From Ryuthela nishihirai (taxonomy: Eukaryota > Arthropoda > Arachnida > Araneae > Heptathelidae): a stretch of 64,000 nucleotides of DNA. The DNA lies in NCBI GenBank assembly GCA_038380435.1, contig JAWZYU010000009.1, positions 60,727,901-60,791,900 on the forward strand, in the 5' to 3' direction. Made by a program: the position numbers and the translations under genes. Positions 11,023-21,544 of the stretch are shown here, piece after piece. The notes beneath the pieces were generated by a model. It searched no databases, had not been told where the DNA came from, and saw only the letters and a list, made by a program, of their open reading frames with translations. Each line of letters starts with the position of its first letter. Position 1 is the first letter of the stretch.

Positions 11023-11715
11023 TTCGAGATTTGCACCCTTCCATGTTTCTTTAGTCAGCCCTATGTAGCATAAATAAATTGAGACTTCGATTCATTTTAT
11101 TCACCAGTCCATGTGAAGCCTGAATTATTATAGCTTGAATCGTATTTTTTAACGTTTTTCGGTGCTATGAAGTACTCTAGCGTGGCTTTTAAAATTGTCA
11201 AATTTTTACCCAACCCTAGACAAGAGATTTTGAGTTCGCTAGCGAGCATGCTTTGGTCTTTTACCCACAGTTGACTGAGAGCTATGTTCTATTAAACATT
11301 TTTCCAGTCTTTTAAATTATTTTTCTCTAAATATTTCTTTATAATTATTTATGACTAATATTTATTTTTATATCATTTACATTTTTCTTATTAGGGTTCT
11401 TAAAATCTTTAAAATAATCATAATTATTTGACGACAAAATTAAATTTGATGTTATTTGGAACGAAAGATACAAGAATTTATTCGTAGGAACTAAAAAATC
11501 ATGACTGATATCCTTATAAAAAGTTAAGGGAGATTCATTAATGAAAGAAAAAAAAAACATTGATTTAACCATCAAAGCTGAATGTTGCTAATGAATTTCA
11601 ATTACTAAAGACTGATTGACAGTTTGAAATCATAATTAAAAGGAAATATTCATTTTGCTGTGTTCTACTTTCTTTTATTACAAGTATAAATAAGATTAGA
11701 AATTTATATGACTGA
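11023..11715. other. no recognised gene
   Basis: AT-rich DNA with one lysine/asparagine-rich minus-strand ORF (11345-11575) that shows no recognisable domain. Confidence 0.5.
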
Positions 11716-11722
11716 GACAAAC

Positions 11723-12110
11723 CTCGAAGCCGTTTGCACTAATTCGAGCCTAAACCGAGACATCGAATCAGTCTGGTGTAATCATACTTCCCAAGCAGGA
11801 TTCTCGAAACTATCTGCACTACTTGGAGCTCTAGCCTGAAATACTGAATCAACCCGGTCCAATCATTATTCCCAAGCAGGATTCTAGAAGACATCTGCAC
11901 TAATTCGAGCCTAGCCAAAGACATTGCTTCAACTTGGTCCAATAATAATTCCCAATTAGGATGCTTGAAGCCAGCTGCAGTAATTCGAGCCCTAGCCCAG
12001 TTTCCATCCCTGTGTGGACATTGAATCAGCCTGGTCCAATCATATTTCCAAGGCAGGATTCTCAAAGCCGTCTGATCTAATGTTATCCCCAGTATTGAGT
12101 CAACCTGGTC
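11723..12110. repeat. degenerate satellite, about 80-97-bp units
   Basis: Four to five tandem units each contain, in order, CTCGAAGCC-like, TCTGCACTAATTCGAGCC-like, CTGAATCAACCTGGTCC-like and ATTCCCAAGCAGGATT-like blocks. Unit starts lie near 11723, 11803, 11884, 11963 and 12060. The array breaks off inside the CAACCTGGTC block at 12110, and the continuation of that block (TCCAAATAAAGTTCCCAATCAGCATG region) reappears at 20948-20970, on the far side of the P-like element. Confidence 0.7.
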
Positions 12111-12552
12111 AAGCTCTCTTAAGGAAGGCTGCCGCAGTGGTAAGTGACGTCATAAAACTGGTCCATGTCTGATTGTGGCTAGGGAGTAGCCAGTAGGTCA
12201 CTAGGTTACAGCAATAAGAGGTCAGAGGTGAAGCAAGTTGGCTGCTGTGTTTGCGTGCTGCGTGGACAATAAGCTTATTTTTTTGTTCCGATCGAAATTA
12301 TAGTTGAATAATCCTAATGATATCCAGTCCCAAGTATTGAGTCAACCTGGTCAAGCTCTCTTAAGGAAGGCTGCCGCAGTGGTAAGTGACGTCATAAAAC
12401 TGGTCCACGTCTGATTGTGGCTAGGGAGTAGCCAGTAGGTCACTAGGTTACAGCAATAAGAGGTCAGAGGTGAAGCAAGTTGGCTGCTGTGTTTGCGTGC
12501 TGCGTGGACAATAAGCTTATTTTTTTGTTCCGATCGAAATTATAGTTGAATA
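12091..12552 (+). repeat. tandem duplication of the P-like element's 5' end (2 x 220 bp, period 242)
   Basis: Bases 12091-12310 and 12333-12552 are the same 220-base sequence with one difference that I found (CCATGTCTG versus CCACGTCTG). Each copy starts with 20 bases of flanking satellite ending ACCTGGTC, then the element's terminal sequence AAGCTCTCTTAAGGAAGG. Each contains TGACGTCA, the consensus cAMP-response element (12149 and 12391, approximately). The second copy ends 15 bases before the THAP start codon, so it probably holds the element's promoter; that part is inference. Confidence 0.9.
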
Positions 12553-12566
12553 TTTGCATTTTAAAG

Positions 12567-12915
12567 ATGGCAAATCGATGTATAGTCCGCGGATGCAAAT
12601 CCAACTATGGAAAGGGGAATTCGTTTCACTTCATTTCATGTTCCCGATGATTCAAAGCGAAAGGAACAGTGGTTGCAGAAAATTCAATGTGCTGATTGGA
12701 AGCCTACCAAGCATTCTAGAGTGTGCATCAAACATTTTGATAGCAAATTTGTGATATCTATTGACAGATGTATATCATCTTCAGATGATTTGTACTAATT
12801 GAAATGATAACGTCCAATTCTGACACCAGATGCAATTCCTCCGTTGTTTCCAAATTTACCGAAGCACCTGAGCAATTCAGTTTCTCATCGCAGAACTTTA
12901 TAAGAAGTTGAAGAA
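12567..12915 (+). pseudogene. THAP DNA-binding domain and linker of P-like transposase
   Basis: The ATG at 12567 opens MANRCIVRGCKSNYGKGNSF, giving the first Cys pair of a C2CH THAP finger (C5, C10). The frame breaks near 12620; the +1 frame continues FTSFHVPDDSKRKEQWLQKI and then CADWKPTKHSRVCIKHFDSK, supplying the second Cys and His (CIKH) that complete the finger. The linker near 12826-12890, in another frame, reads LTPDAIPPLFPNLPKHL, a block typical of THAP9/P-type transposases. THAP domains bind the transposon ends. No intron interrupts the domain here, unlike the copy at 57809. Non-functional because of the frameshifts. Confidence 0.85.
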
Positions 12916-13049
12916 AAAAATATAATAAAAGCAACAAGATTGAGCATCGCGGATAATATGACTGATTAAAAATTCATTGCATAAATAATTTTGTAGATGC
13001 CAAGAGAATCGCGGCAGAAACAGCGACGAATTTCTTCGAACAGTGGTGT

Positions 13050-14208
13050 TTGAAAATTACTAAGAACGCATTTTTTCTCTTATTAGTTGACATAGGTAAG
13101 TACCTTAAAATTTTATTTTCATTAAAATTAAATTATGATTTAAGTATTGAAATGTATGAAGATTCTAGCTTAGTATCTGCTTTTGATTTGCCATTTACTA
13201 TTAATAATAAAATTGATTCATGGTTTGTTATCGACAAATTATGTTCCATTTTAAGAACCAATATTTCCCAAGTAATGGTTCAGTAATTACCAAAAGTTTA
13301 AGTTCAGTCATGCGTTATTTAGAAACTTTTCTAGTAGAATGCAGTGATGGAATTTGCGAAAAGAAAATTAATTTAATTATTGAGCAAATAATTATTAGAG
13401 TGTTGTAATAAGGGTGGGATATATAGGGTAATGATAGCACAGCTAGCTTTCACTCTTCATTTATGTTCTTCATCAGCTTATATACTTCTAAGAGAAATGG
13501 GTGTTTTGAATCTCTCTCATGAAAAAAAAAATCTTTAGAAAATATGTTTGCCCCTTACCTGTAACTTCAGAAATATCAGACTCATTCATTACCTGAAAGA
13601 GAAAATTAGATTTTTAAATACTTGTGAGAAAATTGTTTTCCTTGTTTTAGATGAAGTGTACATAAATGCAACTTTGTCTTTTAAGAATAAATCGATTCGT
13701 GGTATGAGCAGTAATGAATCCCATGAGGAGGCAAAAATAATTCAGGTGTTTATGATAACATCTCTTATGTCAAAATATAAAGATGTACAGTAGTATCCAT
13801 TATTCAGTAAATAAATTAACTGCCGAGTTTTTATACCAATCAAATATGAAAGTAATGCGAATGCTTAATAACATTGGTTTTATTGTTATAGCTTTGATTT
13901 TTGAAAACAACTCTGTAAGCCGTAAAATGTTTACTTTACTTTTTAAAGACAGCATTTTACACCCTTTCACTGAACGTCCTTTTTTACCGGAAAATATTTT
14001 TTTTTTCTCCTTTGACACTGTTTACATTTTAAAATGCATCAGGAACAACTGGATTAATCGAAAGGACACAGAAAAAACTATTGCATTTCCAGATTTTGAT
14101 CATTTCTGTGCTCAGAAAACAACTGTATTTCAATATTTGTACATGATGCATAACTTCCAAAACCAGTCACTTGTCAAATTTGCTCACAAGCTTAATATGG
14201 CTTCATTT
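13050..14208 (+). pseudogene. P-like transposase, RNase H-like core (first part)
   Basis: From about 13560 the frame reads NIRLIHYLKEKIRFLN, then FLVLDEVYINATLSF with the first catalytic Asp, then VFMITSLMSKYKDV. A frame change near 13790 leads into EFLYQSNMKVMRMLNNIGF, and ALIFENNSVSRKM follows, where the usual second catalytic Asp (SDNN) is Glu. FFSFDTVYILKCIRNNWIN and LVKFAHKLNMASF come next. These are the order and motifs of THAP9/P-element transposases. The upstream part (13050-13410) is poorly conserved. Coding stops being P-like at 14208, exactly where the LINE begins, and resumes in the same frame at 18531. Confidence 0.85.
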
Positions 14209-14569
14209 TGTGGCAACAGTAATAGAAGATGGATGTGGTTCTGATGGCTCTCAAATTATATCACTTAATAGCATTATAATTCGTTGTTCTATGAATTTAA
14301 ACCTTCATATTTAATGTTTTACAGCTTTACTTATTCCTTAGATAACATTCTTGCCCATCTCGTGAATTCCTCCATTAAATCTTTGTAACTATGAACTGGT
14401 CATCCTGTTAAGTCTAACGTTGGTCATCTCGGCGTGCCCTTTGTCTCACACTGACCCTTTCACGCGCATGTGTATAAGAAATTCCGTGAAGGGACTTCTT
14501 CAAGGACACCCAATCTGTAGGACGACGACGCTCTCTCCGTATGTTGCAATTTTCGAACTCCTATATTCC

Positions 14570-15060
14570 TCAGCAATGGAACGCTTGTGTGGTATCTATG
14601 GGAATGAAGTTCTGAAGACTATTGACAAACGCTCAGATTCCATAAGATGTAAGGTGCCTGTAGGAGCCAATTTCATTACTATTGTGTAAATATTACAGAA
14701 GATAACTTCCGCAAATTTTCTGCAGAACGCAAAAATAAATAGAAGTGTATGAAATGCAAGTCTTCTGATGCTTCCCCTGCCAGATCTCACGATATTGAAT
14801 ATGCTGGGTCAGGGTTTCTTCAACTTTCTCTGATTCCCTGGAGAATGATCCAGGCTTCAGTACCGAACAAATGGCATCTATTAAATCTGTAATATACCAT
14901 TCAGTTAAACAAGCAATGAATGAATGCTTGGATGACCTGAAGAACACATCGTGGAACTTACCAAATCATTAGAATTTTTATCAGGGAAATATGATGAATT
15001 GCAAGATATGGTTGAAAATGTGCCTCAGGACTTGGTTTTCTCTTTGGTCTTTTATTACTA
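14570..15060 (+). pseudogene. LINE ORF1 remnant with PHD-type zinc finger
   Basis: Pieces in several frames read CGIYGNEVLKTIDKRSDSIR, then ITEDNFRKFSAERKNK and KCMKCKSSDASPA. The spaced cysteines plus the FRK...KxKC spacing fit the PHD-like finger found at the start of ORF1 in many arthropod CR1/Jockey-type LINEs. Downstream, FSTEQMASIKSVIYHSVKQ and a coiled-coil-like ELTKSLEFLSGKYDEL stretch fit the rest of ORF1. One zinc-ligand Cys is Tyr here (CGIY). ORF1 proteins bind the LINE RNA. Frames are interrupted repeatedly. Confidence 0.6.
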
Positions 15061-15459
15061 TTGCCACCAATAAAAGCATATAGTTTACATCAACGAACAT
15101 TTGTTAAGATTTATCTCTTCCACAAGTTAAGAAAAGCCAAAGTAGAAAAACAATACAAATATATATGGATAAAAAAAATGGTAAAATATTTCTAAAAAAG
15201 GAAAACGGAATACAATGCCGCCTACTTAAATCTAAACCACATTTGTTCTCATTGTAAGTATTTTTTTACTGTTAAATAACTTTTATCTTTTAATGGCTGC
15301 AGCTAATTATGTTCAGTCTGATAAGCATTCTGATTTATGGTAATTGTTTTAATTAATCAACTTTTTCTATTTTCTCACTCAACTCTAGAAGTGTATACTA
15401 AAACCTTGATGAGATCTTAGTAACTTTAAAAAGTAGTACTTTTTTTATTTGATTCTCTT

Positions 15460-18165
15460 GTATTTGTGGAAACATGGCCAAATAACAATATTCCACATAT
15501 CATTGGTTATACTGGTGTATGTTTAAGAAGAGAAGCTCGTAAAGGTGGAGGAGTAACATTTCATTTCAGAGAAAGCTTTTCTTTCAAAATATTAAACCAT
15601 TTGTCAGTTATTATTGATGATTACGAGATTTTGCTTGCTAAATCAGGAACTCTGATTATGGGCAGTATTTATCGACCACCTCAGGGTAATATACAATCAT
15701 TTCTGTCGTATCTCGAATTTGTTTTGAACTCTATAACCTTGATATTTTGAACCAAGATAAAAAATATCTTAAATTTAATAAACCTAGTTAATTCATATAA
15801 TTGTTTTGTTTTAAACCGTGTGTCACCAACTAGAATTGGAAATCAAAGTTCTACACTAGCTGATTATGGAATTTCGAATGTAGATTGCCAAAATGGAGTT
15901 TTGATGTCAAAAATCACAGATCATTTCCTCACGTTTGTTCTGGGACAAAGCAGAAAGTTTCGAATGCTACCTAACATTTATAGATATTGAGAAATCAATG
16001 ATAATAATATTCTGCAATATAAATTAAATCGTATTGATTGACAATTCCTTTACTTAATCAACGACGTAAATGAAGCATATAATGTTTCATAAATATATTT
16101 ATAAATCACTGTAATAGATATTTGCCCACGGGGTATTAAGAAGTTCCAAAGGCCAAATAAATATGCTCCTTGAATGACGAAAGATTTGAAAAAAATAATG
16201 ACTAAAAGAGATAATAAATACAAAAAAGCAAAAGACACCATTTCAGAGGATTAGAGCTCTGCATATAAAGAATTTCATAATTTCGTTACCACCCAAATCA
16301 GACAAACAAAGCATGCCTATTATGACAGTAAATTTGAATCTAGAAAAAATTCTAAACAGAAATGGAAATATCTCAAAGATATTTTGGGTAAAAATAAATG
16401 TAAGTCAATAGTAGGAGACATTTCTTCTGATGATACAGTTATTATTGATGACTATGCAAAATCCAATTCCTTCAATAGCTATTTTCATGATACCGTTAAC
16501 ACAATTAATATTGAACCAAAGTGAAAAATTTCGTGGTAATTATAAATATTAAATTAAGTGCACAGAGAAAACATTTTATGTCATGCAAGTTGTTACTCAA
16601 GAGATCTGTACATAGTGAATGATCTAAGAGCTGATAAGTCACCAGGTATAGATGACATAAATATTAATGTAATTATAAAGGTTATACATACAATAAAAGA
16701 ACCTCTGTGCTATATATTTAATTTATCAATAGTAAACGAAGTATTCCCGGATAAACTGAAAAATGCCAGAATTCTTCCCATGCATAAATCAGGTGATAAA
16801 GAAAATATAGAAATCTACAGACCTATTTCAATCTTGTCAATCTTCTCGAAAACCTTTGAAAAACTAATTTGTACACATATTACTAAATTCTCAGATAATA
16901 TGAATATTATTACACAACAATATGGTTTTCAAAATAAAAAAATCTACGCAGACAGCGATTGCAGATTTATATGAGCATTATTGTCAATCATTTGGATGCA
17001 GGTCACATTGGATTAGTGTACATTTTGATTTTACGAAAGCATTTGACAGTATAACCACGAAATTTTGTTAAAGAAAATTGAATTTTCTGACGTGAGAGGT
17101 AAAATAAACTTATTTTACTTCTCAAGTCATAAAATTTTATTATTTTATTTATTGGTTAAGAAGCTACTTATTTCAGAGGAAAGATCTTGTAGAAGTAAAT
17201 GGTAGTATATCAGAAGAACGTTTTATTTACAGAGGTGTGCCTCAAGGATCGATTCTTGGTCCGATCTTTTTCCTATTCTACATTAACGACTTAGCAAAGT
17301 TACACATTAATTCAAAGATGTTATTATATGCTGACGATACAAGCATTATCGATTTCAACCAAGATTCTGCAAGCCTGACTAGCAGTGTTAACTATTCTCT
17401 AAATATTATATCTGAATGGTGCAGACATAACAATTTATTAATAAATGTCAAGAAATCCAAATACATAATTTATAAAAATAAAACAAAAATATTTATGAGA
17501 AATGTTTCGATGTGACGATTAATGAAATTAAGCTAAAGAGATGCACTGAATATAAATTCTTAGGAATATGGATCGATGAAAATCTGAACTGGTCATTTCA
17601 TGTAAAGTAGCTGAGAATCACTCTGTCAAGGAATATTGGTATGATTGATAAAATACATCTCTGGTAAAAAACAAATTTTGATATATTTATACTATTCCTT
17701 CATTTATTCTTATATAACATACGAAATTTTGGTCTGGGGTAATACTTATGACTATAATCTGAATGCTATAATATCGTCTTCAGAAAAGAATTGTTAGATA
17801 TATTGTTGGGAAAAAATATTATGATCCTGTGGCACATTTATTTTCTGAGGTTAAAATTCTTAATGTCTGTAATAATTACAAACTGACATCAGGAAATTTT
17901 GTGCATTCCATTACAATGAGATTGATTAAATTGGATAGATTTAAAGACTATTTTCAGAGTATTTCGGATTTTCATAATTATGAAACACGTCATAACAGAA
18001 TCTAAGTATACCCATATGTCGATTGTCAATTGGGCAGAGATCTATCAAATATAATTCAGTAAAAATTTGGTCTGAACTACCAGATGATGTTAAAAATGTA
18101 AAATTTTTAAAATTATTTAAAACCAAATGTAGAACGTTTCTTCTTACAAACCAATGAAACCTTCT
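15460..18165 (+). pseudogene. LINE ORF2 remnant: endonuclease and reverse transcriptase
   Basis: The endonuclease domain is shown by GSIYRPPQGNIQSFLSYLEF (about 15660-15720) and NRVSPTRIGNQSSTLADYG (about 15815-15875). Reverse transcriptase motifs follow in order: LRADKSPGIDDININ, HKSGDKENIEIYRPISILS, FDFTKAFDSI with the first catalytic Asp (about 17023-17055), GVPQGSILGPIFFLFYIND (from 17236) and LLYADDTSIIDF with the catalytic YADD (about 17325). The tail near 18040-18155 reads RSIKYNSVKIWSELPDDVKN, the usual CR1/Jockey-type C-terminal block. There are at least six stops or frameshifts, so it is inactive. Confidence 0.85.
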
Positions 18166-18530
18166 GCTATGTATCAGTGTAATATGACTCATAACCATTT
18201 GACCTTTTATAGTATTGAATTATTGTGCTATTTGAACTATTGTATACATTACTCTTGTCATAACTGAACTTTAAAGGAAATAGGGAGCATTACCCAAAAA
18301 TAAGCATCAGCTTACTATGCTCTCTCCTTCATTGTTGCGCCTTTCCTATAAATCATTAATATTTTATATAATTATTTCCCTTTTCTAATGCAACTGATAT
18401 TACTCAGCTATTTCACTTCTCGATTTTTCTCATGTATGTATTAACTGTCATTAGATAATTATGCTATGTAAGTGTATATTGTAATGACTGGCGGAATAAA
18501 ATAGAGATTTTATTATTATATTATTATTTA

Positions 18531-19653
18531 TTTCCGACAAACATACAAAAGCAAAGAGTCGATTTTGCCTTAAAAATATTTAATGGAAATACGGTTGTTT
18601 CTTTATTAGAGATTTACGGACTGTATCCATCTGAAAATAACAACCAAGCTGAAACTGCTTCTTTCATTTCCATTATTGTAAAATGGTGGAAGCTGGTAAA
18701 TGTTAAAGGTCCTTATAGCCATATTCGTTATAAAAGTAATGATCGAATGGCAATTATTTCTATTACTGGCCCAGAATTACAATTTCTAAGGCAAATGTCT
18801 GAATGATGAAAACATTGGAAAAATGTATCACAAGGTAAACAAATGTTTAACAAAGGAAACATTCGTCTCCTTAATACACACTAATGAAACTTTCATTGAA
18901 ATATCAGAATATTTGTTAAATCGTATAACTTTCAATATGTATTACTTGGTAAATTTAAAAGTGACACGACTGAATCTCGATTTAGTTGTTATAGACAAAT
19001 GAGTGGTGGAAACTATAATATATGTTTAACACAGCTCTTAAAAAGTAAAAAAAAATTAAGAATAGAAGCTTAGTGTTGTTGCATTCTCATACACTTCGAG
19101 AAATTAGCTTAAAATCATTTATTAGTAACTTAGGTCAGACTGTCAAATACACTGTAAATGTTTGCAACTCACCAGCATTTTAGATACAGATTTTAGAACA
19201 TCAGATATACCACAGGACATTATTCCAGTTTTAGTATACGTAGCCAGATTTTCTGCGAAAAATGCTCTCAGAAAATCTTTCTGCCATAAGTGTAAAAATT
19301 CGCTTTCCCAAAAAAAAAACCTATGAAGTTAGTTGAATAGGGTTTATTTTTACATAAACTTGATAGAAGTGGTCTTAATTTTCCGTCAGAAAATACAATG
19401 TTGTGTTTGTGTGTGTGTTCAGTTTGGTATATAATATTTCAACTTGCAAATTCTTATGAAAGTGATTTTTTACAATCTGATGATCGTTTAAGTATTTTGG
19501 TTAAATTAAGTTGTATTCATATGTTTAGAGAGGATGATTCCTTATGTGACGAAGAGCCATGTGAATGTAAATATGATTCAAAGGATAAACTTACATCTGT
19601 TATTAAAACTGTATCAAATAATTTTTTGTCAAATTACACTGTCGTAGCAGAAT
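18531..19653 (+). pseudogene. P-like transposase, C-terminal half
   Basis: From the LINE junction the frame runs FPTNIQKQRVDFALKIFNG, then NNQAETASFISIIVKWWKLV and GPELQFLRQMSE, then with frame changes GKFKSDTTESRFSCYRQMSG, VLVYVARFSAKNALRK, FCHKCKNSLS and finally FREDDSLCDEEPCECKYDSK...SNNFLSNYTVVAE before TAA at 19652. The (K)FxxDxxExRFxxYRQxSG block and the C-terminal Cys-rich segment are typical of THAP9/P-type transposases. A single open stretch covers 19398-19655. The stop codon lies inside an inverted repeat (19639-19710). Confidence 0.85.
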
Positions 19654-19712
19654 AATATGACCACCTACCATACCCACCTACCATGGTAGGTGGTCATATT
19701 ATTCTGATACGA
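19639..19712. repeat. near-perfect 32-bp inverted repeat spanning the transposase stop codon
   Basis: The left arm (about 19639-19670, ending ATGACCACCTACCA) encodes the last residues VVAE and stop. The right arm (about 19681-19712) is its complement with two mismatches, separated by about 10 bases. Confidence 0.9.
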
Positions 19713-20870
19713 CTGTATATGTAAAAGTAAAAAATAACAAACATATCACTAAATAATAAGAAAAATTAATCAATATTATTTATAAATATTAATATTAAGT
19801 ATAAAAAATATCAATATTAGCTACAAGAGTTAATTGTTTTTTCAGTTGTCTGAATATTTCACTGTTTTAGAACTTAAATTTATAGCACTTAAAAATAAAA
19901 ATATCAATTTGTAATATTTTATACACTGCTCTTCCAATATATTAGATAATTTCCATGTTATGTAATGTGAATCTTAGTTCAAAGCTATGCAACTTCTGAA
20001 ATTTGCATTAAATGAAAAAACGTGACAAAGGTTAAATTAAAGTTCATAATCAAATCTATTTAAATCTCGATTTTCAATAATAATTGTTTACTATATAAAG
20101 ACTTATGGAGATTAGAATATTTCATAAGAGTAATATCTCCTGAGAATTTAGCTCAGAAATCAATAAAACTTAAATTATGTACTGTTTAAAATTATTTAAT
20201 AAATATATATTAGTAATTTTAGAAGTTTGCATAATGATTATTTTAATATTAGGCAATTCTGAATAATTTTTGGTAGAAAAAAAAACAATTAATAGTCAAA
20301 TATGCCAACTTTCATAACTATTTAAAAACTGAACGAATATTGTTGAAATTTAAGATTAAAATAGATTTGATTATCATTTTTAATTTATCTTTAGTCACAT
20401 TTTCCCATTAAATGCATATTTTAGAAGTTACAGAATTTCGTATTTAGATTTCATTTGATGCAACATGAAAATTGTTTTGGTACGAAAGTGTATATTCATC
20501 AAGATAATTTGTAGAGTGAGAGAGATATTTATAGAGTGGATTTGAGTAATGAAAAACAAAATCGATGGACTTGTTAGAATGTCAGAGCTAATTGTAAGTA
20601 AACAAATTGTGAATTTTTTCCCCACTAATATGATGAATGTTAATCTGAAATTTCTGTTTCCTTTTCCGATTAAAAAACTCGGAACTTACGTTTTGTTTAT
20701 TTATTTTGAAAGTTTTTTTTTAAGTAGCGATAAAGATAAAATTTGAAATAATAAAACCATGAAAAATGTCTAATAGATGAACTAAGTCATAGTTAAATTA
20801 ATAAAAAGTGCAGTAGAGAAGGGAACGATATTACTTTATTACTTTACTATTAGTACAGCATGTTGTTAGA
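19713..20870. other. 3' non-coding part of the P-like element
   Basis: Very AT-rich (TTAATATT-type) DNA between the transposase stop and the right terminal repeat near 20880-20941. Short overlapping ORFs at 20428-20746 have no recognisable domain. Confidence 0.5.
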
Positions 20871-21145
20871 GAAGGGACCACGTTGTGACATCTTTACCCT
20901 CTCCATCTGAAGCGCGGTAGCCTTTTTTTAAGAGAGCCTTGACCTGGTCCAAATAAAGTTCCCAATCAGCATGTTATTTGTAAAATACACAAATATGATA
21001 TATTCCTTGTGTTGTATGGACTTTCGAAGACAAAACAAGTCACGTTGCTTCTTATATTTTGCACTATACATAGAATATATATATATATCTACTAACATGA
21101 AATATTTTGCTATTTGGTAACATAAACGTTCTTACGAATCTGGCA

Positions 21146-21532
21146 GGGGCGGGGGTGGCTAAGTCGGTAGCGCGCCAGGCTTGTAATCTGTAGTTCCCAG
21201 GTTCGAGTCCCAGCTGGGTCAGCGTTGAGGTTTATCTCCGCAAAATTCCCCCCCCCCCTGCTCACGGTCAGTAGGGGAACCGATGGGCTTGGAAAGGCCG
21301 CCGTCCGTCGGATGGGACGTTAAGCCGTGGCCCCGTGTGCGGGAGAGCCATACCCTGTGCACGTTAAGAACACACTGGATGGTCTTGACGGGAGGCTACC
21401 ATCTGTCTCCCAACAGCTGTTCCAGTGGGTCCCCTCCCCCAACCTTCTCTGAGCCTTCGGGTTCATGTGACCTGGCCATTTAGCTCATGGTGTGCAAAAA
21501 AGTGCCGCTCAGAGGTAAAACAACCCAACCCA
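21146..21532 (+). repeat. tRNA-derived SINE, family 1, full-length and young
   Basis: Same structure as the copy at 10613: A box TGGCTAAGTCGGTAGCGCG, B box GGTTCGAGTCCC, body, 3' end and AACCCAACCC tail. A perfect 12-bp duplication, ACGAATCTGGCA, flanks it at 21134-21145 and 21533-21544. A run of C near 21249 replaces the usual CCCGCCCTGCC. Confidence 0.93.
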
Positions 21533-21544
21533 ACGAATCTGGCA

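Larger units (their letters stand above)
14209..18530 (+). mobile_element. CR1/L2/Jockey-group LINE inserted in the P-like gene
   Basis: The segment has a PHD-finger ORF1 remnant, an endonuclease-reverse transcriptase ORF2 remnant and a 3' end of short TTA/ATT repeats (about 18510-18530) with no poly(A), as is common for CR1/L2/Jockey-type elements. It lies exactly between the two halves of the P-like coding region. ATTT occurs at both junctions (14205-14208 and about 18528-18533), so any target duplication is short or ambiguous. Both ORFs are broken by many stops and frameshifts. Clade assignment is by motif memory and is approximate. Confidence 0.85.
12353..20941 (+). mobile_element. P-element/THAP9-like transposon, ~8.6 kb including a nested ~4.3-kb LINE
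   Basis: The left terminus AAGCTCTCTTAAGGAAGGC matches the complement of the right terminus ending at 20941 (AAGGCTCTCTTAAAAAAAGGC), and similarity extends inward about 65 bases with gaps. The octamer ACCTGGTC flanks it at 12345-12352 and 20942-20949; P-superfamily elements are known to make 8-bp, often GC-rich palindromic duplications. Coding from a THAP domain through the RNase H-like core to the C-terminus lies inside on the plus strand (12567-14208 and 18531-19653). The 14209-18530 segment is a foreign LINE. Without it the element is about 4.3 kb. An earlier start at 12111 is possible because the 5' end is duplicated. Confidence 0.75.

Noticed and set aside
13094..13102. GTAAGT as a splice donor in the first P-like copy
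   Set aside because: It occurs between poorly conserved segments, and no acceptor with continuing family sequence could be placed.
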